Below are positions 18,110 through 26,596 of a stretch of 64,000 nt of DNA, one piece after another. Position 1 is the stretch's first letter. Every line of letters begins with the position of its first letter. Made by a program: the position numbers and the translations under genes. This DNA comes from an uncultured Clostridia bacterium. Its GTDB lineage: Bacteria; Bacillota; Clostridia; Oscillospirales; Acutalibacteraceae. Below the pieces are notes generated by a model, which saw nothing but the letters and a program-made list of their open reading frames with translations, did no database searches and was not told the DNA's origin. The stretch spans positions 1-64,000 of the forward strand of contig CAMVDB010000003.1 of assembly GCA_947166135.1 (NCBI GenBank). The letters are read 5' to 3'.

Positions 18110-19774
18110 ATGGAGAAAGAACATCAGGCACGGCATTTTCGTGAAGAGCCTGTTCCCGCTCCTAAACGCAGCGGACCCGCTCATGCGGCGGGTAGGGTAC
18201 GAGCGGATAACGTCTCCCGCGCTTCGGATAAGGCTGATGTGGGGAAGAGGGCTGTGCGCGTTTCGACAGAGAACACAGCGCCGCGCAGAGCAACGCACGT
18301 CAACGTCGCCGATACGGTTACGTATCCCGGCAGAAGTAAGCCGAACGCCGTATCAAAGGTGACCGAAAAAGCGGGAAGTGCCGTCAATAAAATAAAAGAT
18401 AAGCTGAACGATCCCGATAACCCGCCGATCGAGCGTGCAAAGGGATTTTTCAGAGATTTTTCGTGGAAAAGAAGGTGGCCGGTCGTCGCCGTTGCCGCGA
18501 TGGCTCTCGTGGTTCTGGTCTTCACGATCGCGTCAGCCGCTTCATCTCATGTCGGCAACGTAAAGGGGCTCGAGGTGACCGGTACGACGAACGACTCCGT
18601 TACCCTACAGTGGGAGCGGGTCGAGCACGCCGACGGCTATAACGTCTATTCTCGAAAGACCGGCGACGAAAACTATGCCCAGGCGGGCGTGGTCATGGAG
18701 CCGAACCCGCCGACCTATACGGTGTCTAAGCTCGATCAGGCGAGCGAGTACAGCTTCTATGTCACGGCGTTCAACGATAAGTCGAAGAGCGGCGGTCATA
18801 CGGCGGTCGATTCCGTCTGGACTCTTCCGCAGAAAACCGATATCACCACGCTTTCATCCGATACCGAGGGCGTGATCCACGTTGAATGGCTCTCGAATCT
18901 GTCGGCGGCGGGCTTCGTCATCGAATACGCGAAGGCGGATACCGAGAACGCGGCGTATCAGCAGAAATGGATCGACGACGGCAGTATCAGCGCCGCCGAT
19001 ATCGAGGGCGTCGAGCCCTATATCACCTATAACGTCCGCGTCGCGCCCTATATCAACACCCCCGATAAGCTCATCGGCGATATGAGCGATATCAAGTCGG
19101 TGCAGGTACATATGGATATCCGTGAGGTAGCGTATAAGCCGCTCGATGAGTCAATCGACCCGAGCCGTCCGATGGTGGCGTTCACCTTTGACGACGGTCC
19201 GCTCAGCGGGGATTCGGGCGAACGAATCCTTGACACCCTTGAGCAGTACGGCGCGAAAGCGACCTTCTTCATGATCGGCTGTAACGTCGCCGATCACGCG
19301 GATAACCTCAGGCGAAAGGTTGAGCTCGGGATGGAGCTCGGCAACCATACATGGAATCATAAGAATTACGGCGAGGATGTGACCGCCGAGGATATCAGCA
19401 AGGCGAGCGATGCGATCTACAGCGTTACCGGGCAGTATCCCACCGCCTTCCGCTCCCCGGGAGGACTCACCACCGAGGCGATACAGCGCGAGTGCGCCGC
19501 GGAGGGCATGCCGCTCTACTACTGGACGGTCGATACCCGCGACTGGGATTCGCTCGACGCGAACGAGATCTATAACGAGACGATGAACCACGTCGAGGAC
19601 GGCGCGATCATCTTGATGCACGAGATCTACGATACGACCGCCGACGCATTGACGCGGATCGTCCCCGCGCTGGTTCAGCAGGGCTACCAGATCGTCACCT
19701 GTCATGACCTGATGGTCGCGAAAGGCGGGATCACCCCTGAACCGGGCACACAGTATTACAGCGCATACCGTTAA
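18110..19774 (+). CDS. Membrane-anchored polysaccharide deacetylase with fibronectin type III repeats
   Basis: A 554-residue protein. The basic N-terminal 120 residues are cytoplasmic and low-complexity. One membrane helix (about 124-143, WPVVAVAAMALVVLVF) follows, then two fibronectin-III-like repeats (about 150-235 and 238-335). A NodB deacetylase domain (about 350-535) has AFTFDDGPL with the metal and base Asp, the GNHTWNHKNYG zinc histidines, RSPGG and the LMHEIYD histidine. It is probably a cell-surface N-acetylglucosamine or peptidoglycan deacetylase. The long basic cytoplasmic arm is unusual. Single-gene unit with a terminator at 19783-19814. Confidence 0.85.
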   Translation: MEKEHQARHFREEPVPAPKRSGPAHAAGRVRADNVSRASDKADVGKRAVRVSTENTAPRRATHVNVADTVTYPGRSKPNAVSKVTEKAGSAVNKIKDKLNDPDNPPIERAKGFFRDFSWKRRWPVVAVAAMALVVLVFTIASAASSHVGNVKGLEVTGTTNDSVTLQWERVEHADGYNVYSRKTGDENYAQAGVVMEPNPPTYTVSKLDQASEYSFYVTAFNDKSKSGGHTAVDSVWTLPQKTDITTLSSDTEGVIHVEWLSNLSAAGFVIEYAKADTENAAYQQKWIDDGSISAADIEGVEPYITYNVRVAPYINTPDKLIGDMSDIKSVQVHMDIREVAYKPLDESIDPSRPMVAFTFDDGPLSGDSGERILDTLEQYGAKATFFMIGCNVADHADNLRRKVELGMELGNHTWNHKNYGEDVTAEDISKASDAIYSVTGQYPTAFRSPGGLTTEAIQRECAAEGMPLYYWTVDTRDWDSLDANEIYNETMNHVEDGAIILMHEIYDTTADALTRIVPALVQQGYQIVTCHDLMVAKGGITPEPGTQYYSAYR

Positions 19775-19782
19775 CTTGAAAC

Positions 19783-19814
19783 AAAGCTGCCGTATCGCTT
19801 TGCGGCAGCTTTTA
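19783..19814 (+). terminator. Rho-independent terminator
   Basis: A GCTGCCG/CGGCAGC stem with a 10-base loop followed by TTTTA, just after the deacetylase stop. Confidence 0.88.
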
Positions 19815-19852
19815 CTATGATAATGAAACGTTGATAACCCAAGGAGGAAACT

Positions 19853-21481
19853 ATGGTACAATGTCCGTCCTGCGGCGGCGGGCTGCGATTCGATATCGCG
19901 ACCCAGCGCATGCAGTGTGATTACTGCGGCAGTCAGTATGACCCCGCGCAAATCGGCGACAGCGTCAGGGATGACGCGAAGTCGGCAAAGACCTACGAGG
20001 GCTATATCTATATATGCCCTTCCTGCGGCGGCGAGCTGATGACGACCGATAAGAACGACGCGGTGGGCTTCTGTCCCTACTGCGGCGGCGCTTCGATGAT
20101 CTTTGACAAGACGCATAAGGAGTGGATCCCCGAGAGTGTCATCCCCTTCAAGATCACGAAGGAGCAGTGTAAGGAAGCCTATGTCAAAGAGGTCAGAAAG
20201 CACATTTTCGTGTCGAAGAAATACCGCGACCCGCAGCTGATCGACAGCTTCCGCGGCATCTATATGCCGTACTGGACGTACGTTGCGGAGCAGAAGGGCG
20301 GCTACGTACTCGAGGCGAAATCGCATGAGAAGCGCGTCAGCTTCAACACCTACGAGACGGATATCTTCGAGGTCACGGGTCAGATGGATCTGACCGTCGA
20401 GGGCTATACCCACGACGCCTCCGCCGCCTTTGACGACAGCCTCAGCGAGAGCATCGCGCCCTTTGACGAGCAGGCGAGAACGCCCTTCGCGCCCGGGTAT
20501 CTGAGCGGCTTCTACGCCGAGATCGCGGATGTTAAGCAGAATGAGTTCCGTCACCTCGCGCGCGAGGAGCTCAAGCAGTACAGCATCAACGCGCTGAATA
20601 ACGACCCGAATATCACGCAGGAGCTCAGGCGCCGTAAGCTCAGGCTCGATCCCTCCGAGACGAACGTCCCGATCAATATCAAATCCCACAAGCGCGTTCT
20701 GCGCCCCGTGTGGTTCATGAGCTATCGAAATAATGACAAGATCACCTACGCCGTCGTCAACGGTCAGACGGGCAAGGTCAGCGCCGATCTGCCCCTGAGC
20801 CCCGCGCGTATCCTGATCGCGGCGCTTCTCTTCGCGGGTATCATCTTCGGTATCCTCATGGTGGGGATGAGCAATCTCCCGTCCATCAAAGGCGCTCCCA
20901 CCCTCGGTATCGGCATCGGTCTGATGCTGATGGGACTGTTCTATACCCGCAAGTCGCTGTGCTGTTCGATGGAGAGCTACCTGCTCTATCCCGATCTTAA
21001 GCCTGCCCGATTCCTCCAACCGTCCGAGATCATCCCCTTCCTCTGTATGGTGGCGGGTATGACGATGATCGCGATCGACGGCTCCTACAGCGGCGCCCAT
21101 CGTGCGTTCGGTATGATGCTCGCGCTGATCTCGTTCTTCATCCTGACGGTGAAATATATGAAACTGCATAATCTTTTCAAAAAGACGAAGGACAGGATCA
21201 AAAAATCGCCCGATATGTTCCGTATGGGGACGGCTGCCGAGGCGATGAAGCTGATCCATGACGAGCGCTGGCTGCGTATCGTCTGCTATGTATCGGTTTT
21301 GATCGCCGTTATGCTGGCGGTCTCCGACCGTGCGCCGAACTGGGCGATGTACGCGTTCGGCTTTGTTTTGATGTTCGAGCTCTTCGGCATCGTGCTGTAT
21401 ACCATCCGCTTCCAGCGCGACGTCGCAAAGCGCATGCCGCCTCAGTTCAATAAGAAGGGAGCGCTGTATGATGAACAATAA
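19853..21481 (+). CDS. Zinc-ribbon multi-pass membrane protein
   Basis: A 542-residue protein. The N-terminus has two tandem Cys4 zinc ribbons (CPSCGG..CDYCGS at about 4-26 and CPSCGG..CPYCGG at about 57-80). A globular part of about 230 residues follows, then about six hydrophobic segments between about residues 320 and 530. Such zinc-ribbon membrane proteins are common near TPM-domain genes in Clostridia, and their role is unknown. It heads a three-gene unit: its stop overlaps the TPM gene start by 14 bases, which in turn overlaps the radical SAM gene by one base. Start ATG after AAGGAGG. Confidence 0.78.
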   Translation: MVQCPSCGGGLRFDIATQRMQCDYCGSQYDPAQIGDSVRDDAKSAKTYEGYIYICPSCGGELMTTDKNDAVGFCPYCGGASMIFDKTHKEWIPESVIPFKITKEQCKEAYVKEVRKHIFVSKKYRDPQLIDSFRGIYMPYWTYVAEQKGGYVLEAKSHEKRVSFNTYETDIFEVTGQMDLTVEGYTHDASAAFDDSLSESIAPFDEQARTPFAPGYLSGFYAEIADVKQNEFRHLAREELKQYSINALNNDPNITQELRRRKLRLDPSETNVPINIKSHKRVLRPVWFMSYRNNDKITYAVVNGQTGKVSADLPLSPARILIAALLFAGIIFGILMVGMSNLPSIKGAPTLGIGIGLMLMGLFYTRKSLCCSMESYLLYPDLKPARFLQPSEIIPFLCMVAGMTMIAIDGSYSGAHRAFGMMLALISFFILTVKYMKLHNLFKKTKDRIKKSPDMFRMGTAAEAMKLIHDERWLRIVCYVSVLIAVMLAVSDRAPNWAMYAFGFVLMFELFGIVLYTIRFQRDVAKRMPPQFNKKGALYDEQ

Positions 21482-22292
21482 AGTCAGACGAATCCTCGCG
21501 CTCCTGACGGCTGCGGTGCTGATTGCGGCGATCTCCGCCGTTTCCGCATCCGCCGCCGATAATACCCCTTATACTGACCCCGAGACCGATTTCCGCGTCG
21601 TTATCATCGACGAGCTCGATCTGCTGACCGACGAGGAGGAGACCAAGCTCGTACAGGATATGCGCCCGATCACGCGTTTCGGCAACGTCGCCTTCTGGAC
21701 GACCGAGGAAACGACCTATAACGAGATCGACCAGGCGCGCTTGAAGCGCAAAGAGCTCTTTGAGTATGAGAGCGCGACGATCTTCGCGATCAATATGGAT
21801 ATCCGCAAGCTGACCGTTCAGTCCTACGGTACGATCTACGATTCCGTCAGCGATTCTCTGGCACGTTCCATCACCTCGAATGCCAGCAGTCATGCTTCCA
21901 AGGGCGATTATTACGCCTGTGCGTCCGAGATCTACAGTCAGATCAACCGTGTGCTGGAGGGCGATCATATCCCCGAGCCGATGAAGATCAGCAGCTACGT
22001 CATCATCTCCGTGATGGCGGGTCTGGTGTTCGCAATCCTTATTGCACTCGGTACACGCAGTCAGGGCAGCAAAAAGCAGGGCGTTCCTTCGATTGCGCCG
22101 ATGGGCGTCGGTACGCTGACGGGCAATCAGCTGAATATCACCTTCGTGCGTAAGAAGACCCGCGTCGTTCAGCACTCCTCGTGCAGCAGCGGCGGCTGCA
22201 GCTCGGGCAGCTCCTGCGGTGGCGGCGGCTGCAGCTCAGGCAGCTCCTGCGGAGGCGGCGGCTGCGGCGGTGGCGGCAGCTCGTCGTTCTGA
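21468..22292 (+). CDS. TPM-domain membrane protein with six-cysteine Gly/Ser tail
   Basis: A 274-residue protein. Signal-like segment (about 7-30), extracytoplasmic TPM domain (about 40-170, VVIIDELDLLTDEEE and IFAINMDIRKLTVQSYG), and one membrane helix (about 176-196). The cytoplasmic end contains only Cys, Gly and Ser from residue 239, followed by a final Phe. Cysteines at 239, 244, 250, 255, 261 and 266 are spaced 4, 5, 4, 5, 4. TPM proteins often end in a Gly/Ser-rich tail; regularly spaced cysteines are unusual. The tail is encoded by a 33-base tandem repeat (22197-22262). The next gene is a coupled radical SAM/SPASM enzyme, so the tail may be its substrate, or may bind metal. Start ATG 21468 or 21471. 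Confidence 0.82.
   Translation: MMNNKVRRILALLTAAVLIAAISAVSASAADNTPYTDPETDFRVVIIDELDLLTDEEETKLVQDMRPITRFGNVAFWTTEETTYNEIDQARLKRKELFEYESATIFAINMDIRKLTVQSYGTIYDSVSDSLARSITSNASSHASKGDYYACASEIYSQINRVLEGDHIPEPMKISSYVIISVMAGLVFAILIALGTRSQGSKKQGVPSIAPMGVGTLTGNQLNITFVRKKTRVVQHSSCSSGGCSSGSSCGGGGCSSGSSCGGGGCGGGGSSSF
22197..22262 (+). repeat. 33-base tandem repeat encoding the cysteine tail
   Basis: Two 33-base copies, each encoding CSSGSSCGGGG, differ at a few synonymous positions. A third partial copy (one Cys and the Gly run) follows. The silent differences show that the amino-acid spacing is kept while the DNA has diverged. Confidence 0.9.
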
Positions 22293-23278
22293 TGGCTGAT
22301 ACATCATACGAGGGCTTCTTCACCCTCCAGTGGCATATCACGCATCGCTGTAACCTGCGGTGTACCCACTGTTATCAGGACGATTATTCCGCTTTTGAGA
22401 ATCGTACTTCACTCGTCAAGATCCTCGATCAGTATGAGAAGCTGTTGAAGGCGTATCGTTTCAAGGGTCATATCAATATCACCGGCGGCGAGCCGTTTCT
22501 CCATCCCGATCTGTTTTGGCTGCTCGAAGAAGCGGGAAAGCGCGGGATCACTACCGCGGTACTTACGAACGGCACCGTGATCGGCTTGCGTGAGGCGAAG
22601 CGCCTGCGCGCCTGCGGGGTCGACTATGTTCAGGTCAGTCTCGACGGTACCGAGCAGGTGCATGACGCGATCCGAGGGAGAGGGAGCTTTCAGCGGGCAG
22701 TCAAGGGTATCTTTGCCCTTCGCTCTCAGGGTATCTTCACCAGTGTTTCCTTTACCGCTCAGCGGGAGAATCTGAAGGAACTGCCGAAGCTTGCCCGCTA
22801 CTGCGACGAGATCGGCGCGAACAAGCTCTGGTATGACAGGGTGATCATACCCGCCGACGAGGATGTACGTCACCTGTCCCTGACGACGGATGATTTCATC
22901 AAGCTCAGCCGAAAGGCGGCGCGGCTTAACCGCCGCTACCGCGTAACGTGTCAGCGTGCTTTACAGTTCATTCCGTGTAAGAATAAGCAGATCTACCGCT
23001 GCACGGCGGGAGAGAGCCTTTTGACGATTCTCGCCGACGGTTCCGTGATGGCGTGTCGCCGACTGCCGATCACCGTCGGCAGCGTGCATGACTCCGATCT
23101 GTTGACGATCTACAACACGAGTCCCGAACTGATCGCGATCCGAAGCGCGGGACTCCCGGAGGGCTGTAAGGGCTGTGATTACGCCGAGTTGTGCGGCGGC
23201 GGCGCCCGCTGTGTGACGTATGCCCGTACGGGGCGCTATGATCTGCCCGATCCCGATTGTATACTTGCACAAAAATAA
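22292..23278 (+). CDS. Radical SAM/SPASM domain enzyme
   Basis: A 328-residue radical SAM enzyme. The SAM cluster motif is C-x3-C-x2-C (Cys20, 24, 27 in THRCNLRCTHCYQ), followed by NITGGEPFLHPD and VQVSLDG. The C-terminal SPASM region has cysteines in YRCTAGE, MACRRLP, GCKGCDYAELCGGGARC and DPDC for auxiliary clusters. This architecture is typical of peptide-modifying maturases that form thioether or other crosslinks on cysteine-rich substrates. Its ATG shares one base with the stop of the TPM gene (TGATG), so the two are translationally coupled. Substrate assignment to the TPM tail is inference from position and cysteine pattern. Confidence 0.85.
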   Translation: MADTSYEGFFTLQWHITHRCNLRCTHCYQDDYSAFENRTSLVKILDQYEKLLKAYRFKGHINITGGEPFLHPDLFWLLEEAGKRGITTAVLTNGTVIGLREAKRLRACGVDYVQVSLDGTEQVHDAIRGRGSFQRAVKGIFALRSQGIFTSVSFTAQRENLKELPKLARYCDEIGANKLWYDRVIIPADEDVRHLSLTTDDFIKLSRKAARLNRRYRVTCQRALQFIPCKNKQIYRCTAGESLLTILADGSVMACRRLPITVGSVHDSDLLTIYNTSPELIAIRSAGLPEGCKGCDYAELCGGGARCVTYARTGRYDLPDPDCILAQK

Positions 23279-23411
23279 GTCTTTGATGCGTGGATATTCT
23301 TTTATAGAATTATCTTTTGAAGTTATTGACAAAGTCGCTTTTTGTCATATAATTGTATTTGATGACAAATCAGAATAAATACGGATTGATTCGGTAAAGG
23401 TGGTTCATGGG

Positions 23412-24512
23412 ATGAGACGTATTATTTCGAGTATTTTAGCGTTGGCAATGGTACTGATCACGGCGCTGTCGCTTACGGCATGCGCTAAGGATATGACGGT
23501 CACGATCACGGACAGCACTGCGGTCTATACCGTGATCGGCAAGGATAACATGAACGTTCAGCAGTTCATCGATATGGCTCAGATTAAGCTGAACCCTCAG
23601 GATGTCGTGACGCCCTCGCTTGAAACCGTTTTCAAGGAGAATGAAGATCACGCGATCACGATCCAGCGCATGGTGCGCGTCAAGGTCACCGACGGCACGA
23701 GCCCCAAGGATGTTGACGTCGCTCTCGGCGGCACGGTCGCCGACGCGATCGCCAAGGCGGGCTTTGACGCCGCGCACTATGTCCCCGATGTGGACGCTTC
23801 TACGCCGCTGACCGACGGCATGACCATCACCCTGACCGAGGCGCAGGCTGACGGCTTTGTGACCGACGCGACCGGCAGACATTATTACAAGGGCGGCGTG
23901 ATGCAGACGAGCACTGTCGTCGGCGATGAGACCGAGGGTTATTTCTATGTCAATGAACAGGGCGTTGTCGACGAAGGCTACGTCGACGGCGTGAACGTTG
24001 ACGGCGTTGACTGGATTGTTATCAACGGTAAAGCGACACAGGTATTGACCGATTCCGACGGAGCGCTCCTTGCGGCTGCGAAGGACATCGCGAAGTGTAC
24101 CAACTCCTCGATGACGAAGGATGAGAAGCTCAAAGCGGCTTTTGACTATATTCGCCAGAATTACCTCGAGGGCGTTCTGCATGATCCGCCCTACCGTGAG
24201 GCTGACTGGCCCGTCGTCTGCGCGAACGACCTGTTCGTCTACGGCAAGGGCGACTGCTTCAGCTACGGCGCGGCGTTCGCCTACATGTGCAGGGCGATCG
24301 GGTGCACCGACGTATACGCCTGCAACAGCGGCGGTCACGGCTGGGCTGAGGCTGAGGGTAAGGTGTATGATCCCGAGTGGAGCATGCACAGCGACAAGTA
24401 CAGCTACTTCGCTGTCGGTCCCGATGATGAGGTCGACGTCGCTTACTTCACGACCGTCAACGACGCTGAGTGGAAGCACAAGGCGATCGAGCTGAACCAG
24501 CAGTTTCAATAA
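23412..24512 (+). CDS. Transglutaminase-like lipoprotein
   Basis: A 366-residue exported lipoprotein (signal then lipobox SLTAC). The middle part is a repeat-containing region without a clear family (residues about 30-210). The C-terminal domain is transglutaminase-like: GKGDCFSYGAAF gives the catalytic Cys, GGHGWAEAEG the His and VYDPEW the Asp. Such domains act as peptidases or crosslinkers at the cell surface. ATG 23412 is chosen over GTG 23400, because GGTGG lies eight bases upstream of the former. Terminator at 24533-24567. There is 133 bases of non-coding sequence before it, AT-rich with no clear element. Confidence 0.82.
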   Translation: MRRIISSILALAMVLITALSLTACAKDMTVTITDSTAVYTVIGKDNMNVQQFIDMAQIKLNPQDVVTPSLETVFKENEDHAITIQRMVRVKVTDGTSPKDVDVALGGTVADAIAKAGFDAAHYVPDVDASTPLTDGMTITLTEAQADGFVTDATGRHYYKGGVMQTSTVVGDETEGYFYVNEQGVVDEGYVDGVNVDGVDWIVINGKATQVLTDSDGALLAAAKDIAKCTNSSMTKDEKLKAAFDYIRQNYLEGVLHDPPYREADWPVVCANDLFVYGKGDCFSYGAAFAYMCRAIGCTDVYACNSGGHGWAEAEGKVYDPEWSMHSDKYSYFAVGPDDEVDVAYFTTVNDAEWKHKAIELNQQFQ

Positions 24513-24532
24513 GTAGAATCAAATAAAAGATA

Positions 24533-24567
24533 ACCGGAGCATTCGCGCTGAATGCTCCGGTTTTTTT
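24533..24567. terminator. Rho-independent terminator
   Basis: A 12-base stem ACCGGAGCATTC/GAATGCTCCGGT with a five-base loop and seven T. It lies between convergent genes. Confidence 0.92.
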
Positions 24568-24578
24568 CAGGTATTTGT

Positions 24579-25724
24579 TTATTTCTTCGGAAGATAATCT
24601 CTGAGCTTTTCGATCAGCTCACAGTCCTCTGAAAGCTCGATCGTCTCGCCCTTCTCGATGAGGCTTTTGCTGTAGTCGGCATACGCCTGATAGTAACGCT
24701 GACATTCGTTCCATTCGTTTTTAACATTGTCGGATTTCTCGTGCGAAGAGAGCCCGTAGCGCGTTTTGAGCACGTCCGTCAGGTAGGCGGTGAACTTCTG
24801 CTGTCCGTTGACGTTCAGATGGTCGAGGTTGTAGAAGTCCGTCGTTTCATCCAGCCCCGTCTCGGCGATATCCCGCTCGAGATTCAGGTAATCAAAGCCG
24901 TATTCCTTCACGATATCGCCCACGGTGTTGCCGCGCTCGAAACGCGAGTAGGTACGTTTAACGACGATATGGGGGAAGCGGGCGAATACGACGTTTTTCA
25001 GGCCTTGTGAGCGGCAGTATTCGAGCAGATCGCGCAGACCCTTCTCCTCGAGCTCTGTCAGCGGCGCCTTGCTGTCGGCAAGCTGCGGGAGCGAGCTGTT
25101 CATCGAGCGCTGCGTGCTGCGGAAGACGCCGGTTTCGTTGAGGATGCCTTTGAGGTAGTTGTAGCCGCGGCGCTTGTTCTGCCAGATCGTCTTGCGGTAC
25201 TTTTGATCAGCCGCGAGATCGCTCCACACGCCGTGATACTTCATGATGGGGAAGAGGTACTCGGCGTGATTCTCGTGGATGTTGCGGGCGATCCACTCCA
25301 GCTTGATGTGGTCAGACGGAACATTATCGGCGTAGTTGCGGAGGTTCGCCTCCTTGGTGACCTCCTCCTCGTCGCCGTAGACAGCGCCGTTGAGCTCAAT
25401 GACGATCAGCGGATCCTTCTGACGGCTGAGGACATTTTTCAGCTGGCTCTGATAGTTGAGGATGGAGTTCGCCTGCGTCGCGAAGAGGTAACTGCTGATC
25501 CCGTCGCGCGCGTAAGCGTAGCCCGGCGCAAAGTCCGAGTAGACCTCGCTCGCACCGATGATCACCAGATCCAGCGAGTCCTTATCCTCTTCATAAAAAC
25601 CCTTGAGTCGCTCGCGGTTGTGATCGGCGCGACAGAGGACATATTCCTGCAGTACGCCGACGCATAGCGCCAGCGCCAGCAGGAAGCACGATATTTTGAT
25701 AACACGCGGTAAATACCGTTTCAT
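24579..25724 (-). CDS. Membrane-anchored SGNH-like (DltD/AlgX-type) protein
   Basis: A 381-residue protein with one N-terminal membrane helix (about 9-30). The extracytoplasmic part has VIIGASEVYSDFAPGYAY, in the position of the SGNH block I Ser, and a C-terminal LDHLNVNGQ with the Asp-His pair of block V. This pattern fits DltD/AlgX/AlgJ-like SGNH proteins that act in acyl or alanyl transfer on cell-surface polymers. No dlt or alginate-type genes are adjacent, so the substrate is open. The start is ATG 25724 with GAAAGA upstream. Confidence 0.72.
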   Translation of the reverse strand: MKRYLPRVIKISCFLLALALCVGVLQEYVLCRADHNRERLKGFYEEDKDSLDLVIIGASEVYSDFAPGYAYARDGISSYLFATQANSILNYQSQLKNVLSRQKDPLIVIELNGAVYGDEEEVTKEANLRNYADNVPSDHIKLEWIARNIHENHAEYLFPIMKYHGVWSDLAADQKYRKTIWQNKRRGYNYLKGILNETGVFRSTQRSMNSSLPQLADSKAPLTELEEKGLRDLLEYCRSQGLKNVVFARFPHIVVKRTYSRFERGNTVGDIVKEYGFDYLNLERDIAETGLDETTDFYNLDHLNVNGQQKFTAYLTDVLKTRYGLSSHEKSDNVKNEWNECQRYYQAYADYSKSLIEKGETIELSEDCELIEKLRDYLPKK

Positions 25725-25736
25725 AGATCTTTCCTC

Positions 25737-25783
25737 AAAAAAGCGGCAGGGCGTGAAGCGGGATTCGTTTCACGCCGCTGCCG
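25737..25783 (-). terminator. Terminator of the 25795 lipoprotein gene
   Basis: Long stem CGGCAGGGCGTGAA/TTCACGCCGCTGCCG with a bulge. On the minus strand it is followed by a T-run. Confidence 0.85.
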
Positions 25784-25794
25784 ATACACAGTGA

Positions 25795-26388
25795 TTATAC
25801 GTCGTAGTAATAGTCGATTTCCTTAACGGTGTCGTTCTCGATGAAGAACTGCAGCGACTTGCCTTCTCCCGCCTCGTAAGCGTAGTACATACCGACGGTG
25901 CGGTAGCCGTCGCCGTATGCTTCTGTGACCTTAGAGAGCGGATCGCCGACCTGGATACCCTTCGCGGTGGGGATGCCTTCGCCGGAGATGACGACCTCGA
26001 GAATACGGTCAACGCCGTCCTTGGGATAGGTGCCTACGCTGAAGCCGTTATACTCGTATGTCTTGTCGTCGCCTTCGCCGCCGTGGCAGCTCAGCTGAGA
26101 GCTGGTGTTGACGGGATCGCCCAGAGCGCCGATGACCGGCTCAGCCTCGTCGTTGAGGACTACGGAAACGCCGTTGTACATGAAGATGGTGTCCGCGGGA
26201 ACGATGGAAGAGGTCCCTGCGGCAGCGGCCTCGGTAGCGGCCTCGGTTGCGGCAGGAGCCGCCTCGGTAGCAGCGGTCGTAGCGGTCTGAGCCTCGGTAG
26301 CGGTTTTGTTTCCGCCGCAGGCAGCGAGCGTGAATACAAGCGCCAGGGTCAACATTACAGCAAGCATGATGGTTAATGTCTTTTTCAT
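25795..26388 (-). CDS. Lipoprotein of unknown function with Ala/Thr/Glu linker
   Basis: A 197-residue lipoprotein: signal sequence, lipobox FTLAAC, then about 35 residues of low-complexity Ala-Thr-Glu (TEAQTATTAATEAAPAATEA type) and a globular domain of about 130 residues with no recognised catalytic motif. The globular part has internal GDP-V and YGDGYR segments seen in small Clostridial surface lipoproteins; function unknown. Strong ribosome site AAGGAGG. A TATAAT-type -10 lies on the minus strand at 26421-26426. It is a single-gene unit. Confidence 0.75.
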   Translation of the reverse strand: MKKTLTIMLAVMLTLALVFTLAACGGNKTATEAQTATTAATEAAPAATEAATEAAAAGTSSIVPADTIFMYNGVSVVLNDEAEPVIGALGDPVNTSSQLSCHGGEGDDKTYEYNGFSVGTYPKDGVDRILEVVISGEGIPTAKGIQVGDPLSKVTEAYGDGYRTVGMYYAYEAGEGKSLQFFIENDTVKEIDYYYDV

Positions 26389-26534
26389 TTTGGTTTCCTC
26401 CTTGAGAATTATCCTAGACCATTATATTTTACTCTATTTCTGACAAAATAGCAAGTGCTTCGACACAAAGTTTCACACATTGACGCAGTAGGGTATCTTT
26501 TGTCCGCCGAGACTTGTTATTACTGCTGAAAAGT

Positions 26535-26566
26535 AAAAGCAGGAATCTGCACAGACTCCTGCTTTT
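26535..26566 (-). terminator. Terminator of the GGDEF-EAL gene
   Basis: AAAAGCAGGA/TCCTGCTTTT stem with a 12-base loop, T-rich on the minus strand. Confidence 0.85.
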
Positions 26567-26596
26567 GAATCGGTATATTGACAGAACGGCGATCTG

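Noticed and set aside
19151-21478. Large minus-strand open frame of 775 codons
   Set aside because: It is antisense to the deacetylase and the zinc-ribbon gene, both of which have domains and start signals. GC-rich codon bias leaves long open frames on the other strand.
22181-22291. N-terminal extension of the radical SAM enzyme
   Set aside because: The extra residues are an Arg/Leu/Gln-rich frame-shifted reading of the cysteine-tail repeat; the enzyme starts at ATG 22292.
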